From assembly GCA_025024175.1 (NCBI GenBank), contig QCXZ01000003.1, positions 14,605,621-14,669,620 on the forward strand: DNA of 64,000 nucleotides, written 5' to 3'. A program made the position numbers and the translations under genes. This document shows, one piece after another, positions 61,431 to 64,000 of the stretch; positions within the stretch are counted from its first letter, which is position 1, and each line of letters opens with the position of its first letter. The stretch is from Rhyzopertha dominica (taxonomy: Eukaryota; Arthropoda; Insecta; Coleoptera; Bostrichidae). Under the pieces are notes generated by a model that saw only the letters and a list, made by a program, of their open reading frames with translations, searched no databases and was not told the DNA's origin.

Positions 61431-62170
61431 CACTATATTTATTTAATATACCAGATTTTTGTTATATTACATTTACCGTATTACAGTAATATACCATCCT
61501 TAGCTGTCAGTAAAGTATGGCTAATATATTCTTTGTGCTGGTAAATTAAAAGGTTTGGAGAAAATCTCAGTAAGATTTCCGAAAATTGGCTTTCATTTAA
61601 AGGTGATTAAATATTATGTTTTTCTAACAAGAAAGACGAACTCAAAAATTTCAAAAAGAGGGTCACATTATGCTTCATTGGTAAGTCACTTTGAATACAT
61701 ACCTAATCATAATTACAATCTGAAAGCTCTTATGTCACATTTCTAGCCCTCATAGCTTTGGAATGGATTATACGATATTGTCTAGTAGATAATCTAAATA
61801 ACTTTTAAATGAGGAGTCGCACAACCTCGGTTGCTATCAATTTTTATTTACCTGAATGTGATACGAGCCTCCAAGCTTAACGTGTTCATAAGTTAAGATT
61901 GGAGAGATTTTAGACAAGCACTGTACTTTTTTTACTGTATAAAAATAATTTAGCAAAAAATTATTCAAGGAAAATGGAGAGCAATTGTTTTATTTGTGAT
62001 CGATCACTTTCCAGTGGCGATATTGTAACAGTGAAACGTGAATTGGGTATTATCACTTTTTTTAATTACGAAAAATGAATCTTGAAACATATATAGCGTA
62101 CATGTTAAAAAAACAAAAAAAATATTTGTAGGTAGAGAATTTCAGGCCTGAAATTCGAATCTTAGGAGTC
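61431..62170. other. Intergenic, nothing recognised
   Basis: AT-rich; no supported feature before the THAP element. Confidence 0.4.
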
Positions 62171-63149
62171 ACCGCCAAAACGCTTCTATCCAAGGTTATT
62201 CAACTCGTGACGTCAAGTGTCATGTAATCATTACCGAGGAGCGTGCTGTGTGTGGTGTTTATTGAAAGGGCGGTGTAAGAGCTCGCACCAAAAAGTGATT
62301 TGTGTAGTTTTACAAGCATCTATTATGTATGGAAAACAAAACAAGTGTTGTTTTGTGCATGGTTATAAGAGTACTTCAGTCAGTACAGTTAACAAAATTT
62401 TTGTAACCGTTCCTCGAGATTATCAACGTATGAAAAAGTTTTTTGAGGCCCCTAGACGTGATATGCCGAAATCGCAAAGTTGTTGTTCTGTTGTGAAGAT
62501 CATCTTAAATCTTACTGTAAATTTCATTATTCTTTTTGGGGTTATAAGTGTTTACCATTCAGTTTCCATTTTGTTATAGCTTGAAGAGGATATGAAAAAT
62601 TATATGGGTTTTAAGTTGATGGAGGGAAATGTTATAAATAAAGAACGACGTTGTTCCCCATATATTCGACTGTTAGCCAGACCTGAAACGAGCCGCAAGA
62701 GCTCCGAAAATAAATGGCAATTTATATTAATTCCAACCTCCAAATCAAATGTCATGTTTAGGGTACATTTTTTATTCTTACATTTTTATGTTTGCAGATA
62801 GTATGTTTTCAACAACCCATTGTGATCAAATTATCAATGCTACGTTAGTTTGATAAAAAGTTCACTTATGCTGTTGCTTTTGCTGTTACGTTCCTCATCT
62901 CCACCGTGTTGAACCGCTCGTCGCAGCACACAAATTCCATAACAATGAAAATGCCTTCAGAAGTCATAACTGATAAGTATATCCTTTTTCTTGGCGTATT
63001 TTAATTCGCTTGTCACAAAATAAACGCAAACAACAAACTGATAAATTGACGGGCTGAGGCTGACGCGTGACTCGCTGACCCCAGATGTGAACAAGCGGCC
63101 ATTTACAAGACACCTGACGTCACGGCCAATATGTTCGAGTTTTGGCGGT
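62171..63149 (+). mobile_element. THAP-domain DNA transposon, short defective copy with terminal inverted repeats
   Basis: ACCGCCAAAAC at 62171 and GTTTTGGCGGT ending at 63149 begin imperfect inverted repeats of about 55-65 bp; an inner block also matches (CGTGACGTCAAGTGTCATGT at 62207 against the reverse of the 63103-63124 block, GTGACGTCAGGTGTCTTGTA). Between them is the N-terminal THAP coding segment only. THAP domains are the DNA-binding part of P-element-type and some other transposases. No clear target duplication was found at the ends. Confidence 0.75.
62217..62801 (+). pseudogene. THAP-domain transposase N-terminus, frameshifted
   Basis: YGKQNKCCFVHGYKSTSVST, NKIFVTVPRD, RMKKFFEAPRRDMPKSQ is a THAP (C2CH zinc finger) start; the later Cys-His pair is read in another frame as FCCEDHLK, and a third frame gives LEEDMKNYMGFKLMEGNVIN. 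The 80-odd bases between the last two pieces end in TTTTGTTATAG and might be an intron, but the frames do not rejoin, and the second Cys of the usual FVPGC is replaced (CCFVHGY). The catalytic part is absent. Confidence 0.75.
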
Positions 63150-64000
63150 CCCTTTAAATATTCACATTTTTAATATTAAAAATACACCTTACGATTCATT
63201 TTTTCGAATTTATAAGCTGTCATAGCTGTTTTGTGAATTAGATGCTACCTATTAATATGCAATTTAATAAAATATAAATATATGGCAAATACCCAATTAT
63301 AGGCTTTAAGAATGCCTAGAAATGATTGACATCAAATCTGATATTGGAGTGATGCAGACTTTAATGCAGTTCATTGTCGTCTTATTGTACTCGCAAGAAT
63401 AGTATTTATTATTCGGGCCATTATGCATTTGATTTAAAAAAAAATGTTGCTTCATTGCGCAAAACTGAATTGTGTCAATGATTTATTTGTTGATTTTATG
63501 CACTATGTGCAACAGTTAGCGAGTCGTCCTTTACAAAATTACAATATGTACTGTTAGTAACGATCGTATGGTAGATAATACACCTCAAGGAACTCTGAAA
63601 GGTGAGCGTAGAAATGGTACAATTAATTCCATGGATTAGCTAGCACACAGTATATCCTGCGATAATTCAACTCAGATGACGATGAAGATGAATATTAGTG
63701 AAGTATTTTATTTTACTATTGAGGCACGATTTAGGCATCTAACCTTCAAGCAGCGCCGATATCATCAAGTACCTTTGACACGCTATTTATAATGGAAAAA
63801 TAATAGTATATGCACAAAAGTCCAGCTAGACAGAAGTTATTGTCCAAATAAATTTCATTATTATCGGACAGCGTCAGCTCAATTTTTAACTTCGTCGTAG
63901 AATTATTTTTGAGTTAAACGTCTATGATAGCAAACGTAAAAGAACTAGGCATATATAACTATTTTAGAAGCACTACATTTACTAGTAATGTTGATAGTAG
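63150..64000. other. Intergenic, nothing recognised
   Basis: AT-rich to the window edge; no supported feature. Confidence 0.4.

Noticed and set aside
1..64000. CRISPR arrays, bacterial operons, phage genes or rRNA
   Set aside because: None seen; introns, SINEs and insect gene families show a eukaryotic nuclear window.

Overview
The window is nuclear DNA from an insect. It is AT-rich, has introns with GT/AG borders, and is full of decayed transposons. Two secreted-protein genes are recognisable: a cuticular protein with a Rebers-Riddiford (RR) chitin-binding motif, which makes an arthropod near certain, and a two-Ig-domain cell-surface protein. The sequence does not show the order, though the repeat load suggests a fairly large, TE-rich genome. 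Scattered single Ns and one run of 100 Ns mark this as a draft assembly.

Layout: 1-12.3 kb is mostly empty intergenic DNA with an LTR-like piece (about 2.6-3.0 kb), an unrecognised 104-codon ORF (3.3-3.6 kb), a complete hAT-type element with 8-bp target duplications (4.3-5.5 kb) and a second hAT relic (10.3-10.7 kb). The cuticular protein gene is at 12.38-16.17 kb (+ strand, three coding exons, all introns phase 0). The 16.66-34.32 kb block is one giant inverted repeat: two arms of about 8.78 kb that are nearly identical in reverse complement, around a 97-bp spacer. It is flanked by a 6-bp direct repeat (AAGGCG) and carries tandem arrays and a SINE inside each arm. From 35 to 38 kb lie a mariner-like relic and a Penelope-like reverse transcriptase relic. 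The Ig gene runs on the minus strand from 47.95 to 39.43 kb in six inferred exons that join in frame to 310 residues; its introns hold an IS630/Tc1-type transposase pseudogene, a 222-bp hAT MITE and a repeat shared with 61.3 kb. From 48 to 64 kb there is no host gene that I can support, only a 5'-truncated non-LTR retrotransposon (54.9-55.9 kb), a mariner-like relic (56.4-56.65 kb), a hairpin repeat, a SINE, a Penelope-associated repeat and a THAP-domain DNA transposon with its terminal inverted repeats (62.17-63.15 kb).

The two most notable items are (1) the 17.65-kb palindrome, which has sharp ends and a candidate target-site duplication and looks like a very large foldback-type mobile element rather than a simple assembly fold-back, and (2) the cuticular gene, whose second coding exon stays open for 317 further codons past a canonical splice donor. 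This predicts one 539-residue form with the chitin-binding motif and one form of up to 785 residues without it, ending instead in a tyrosine-rich and strongly basic tail.

The two host genes show no sign of working together; they face opposite directions about 23 kb apart with the palindrome between them.
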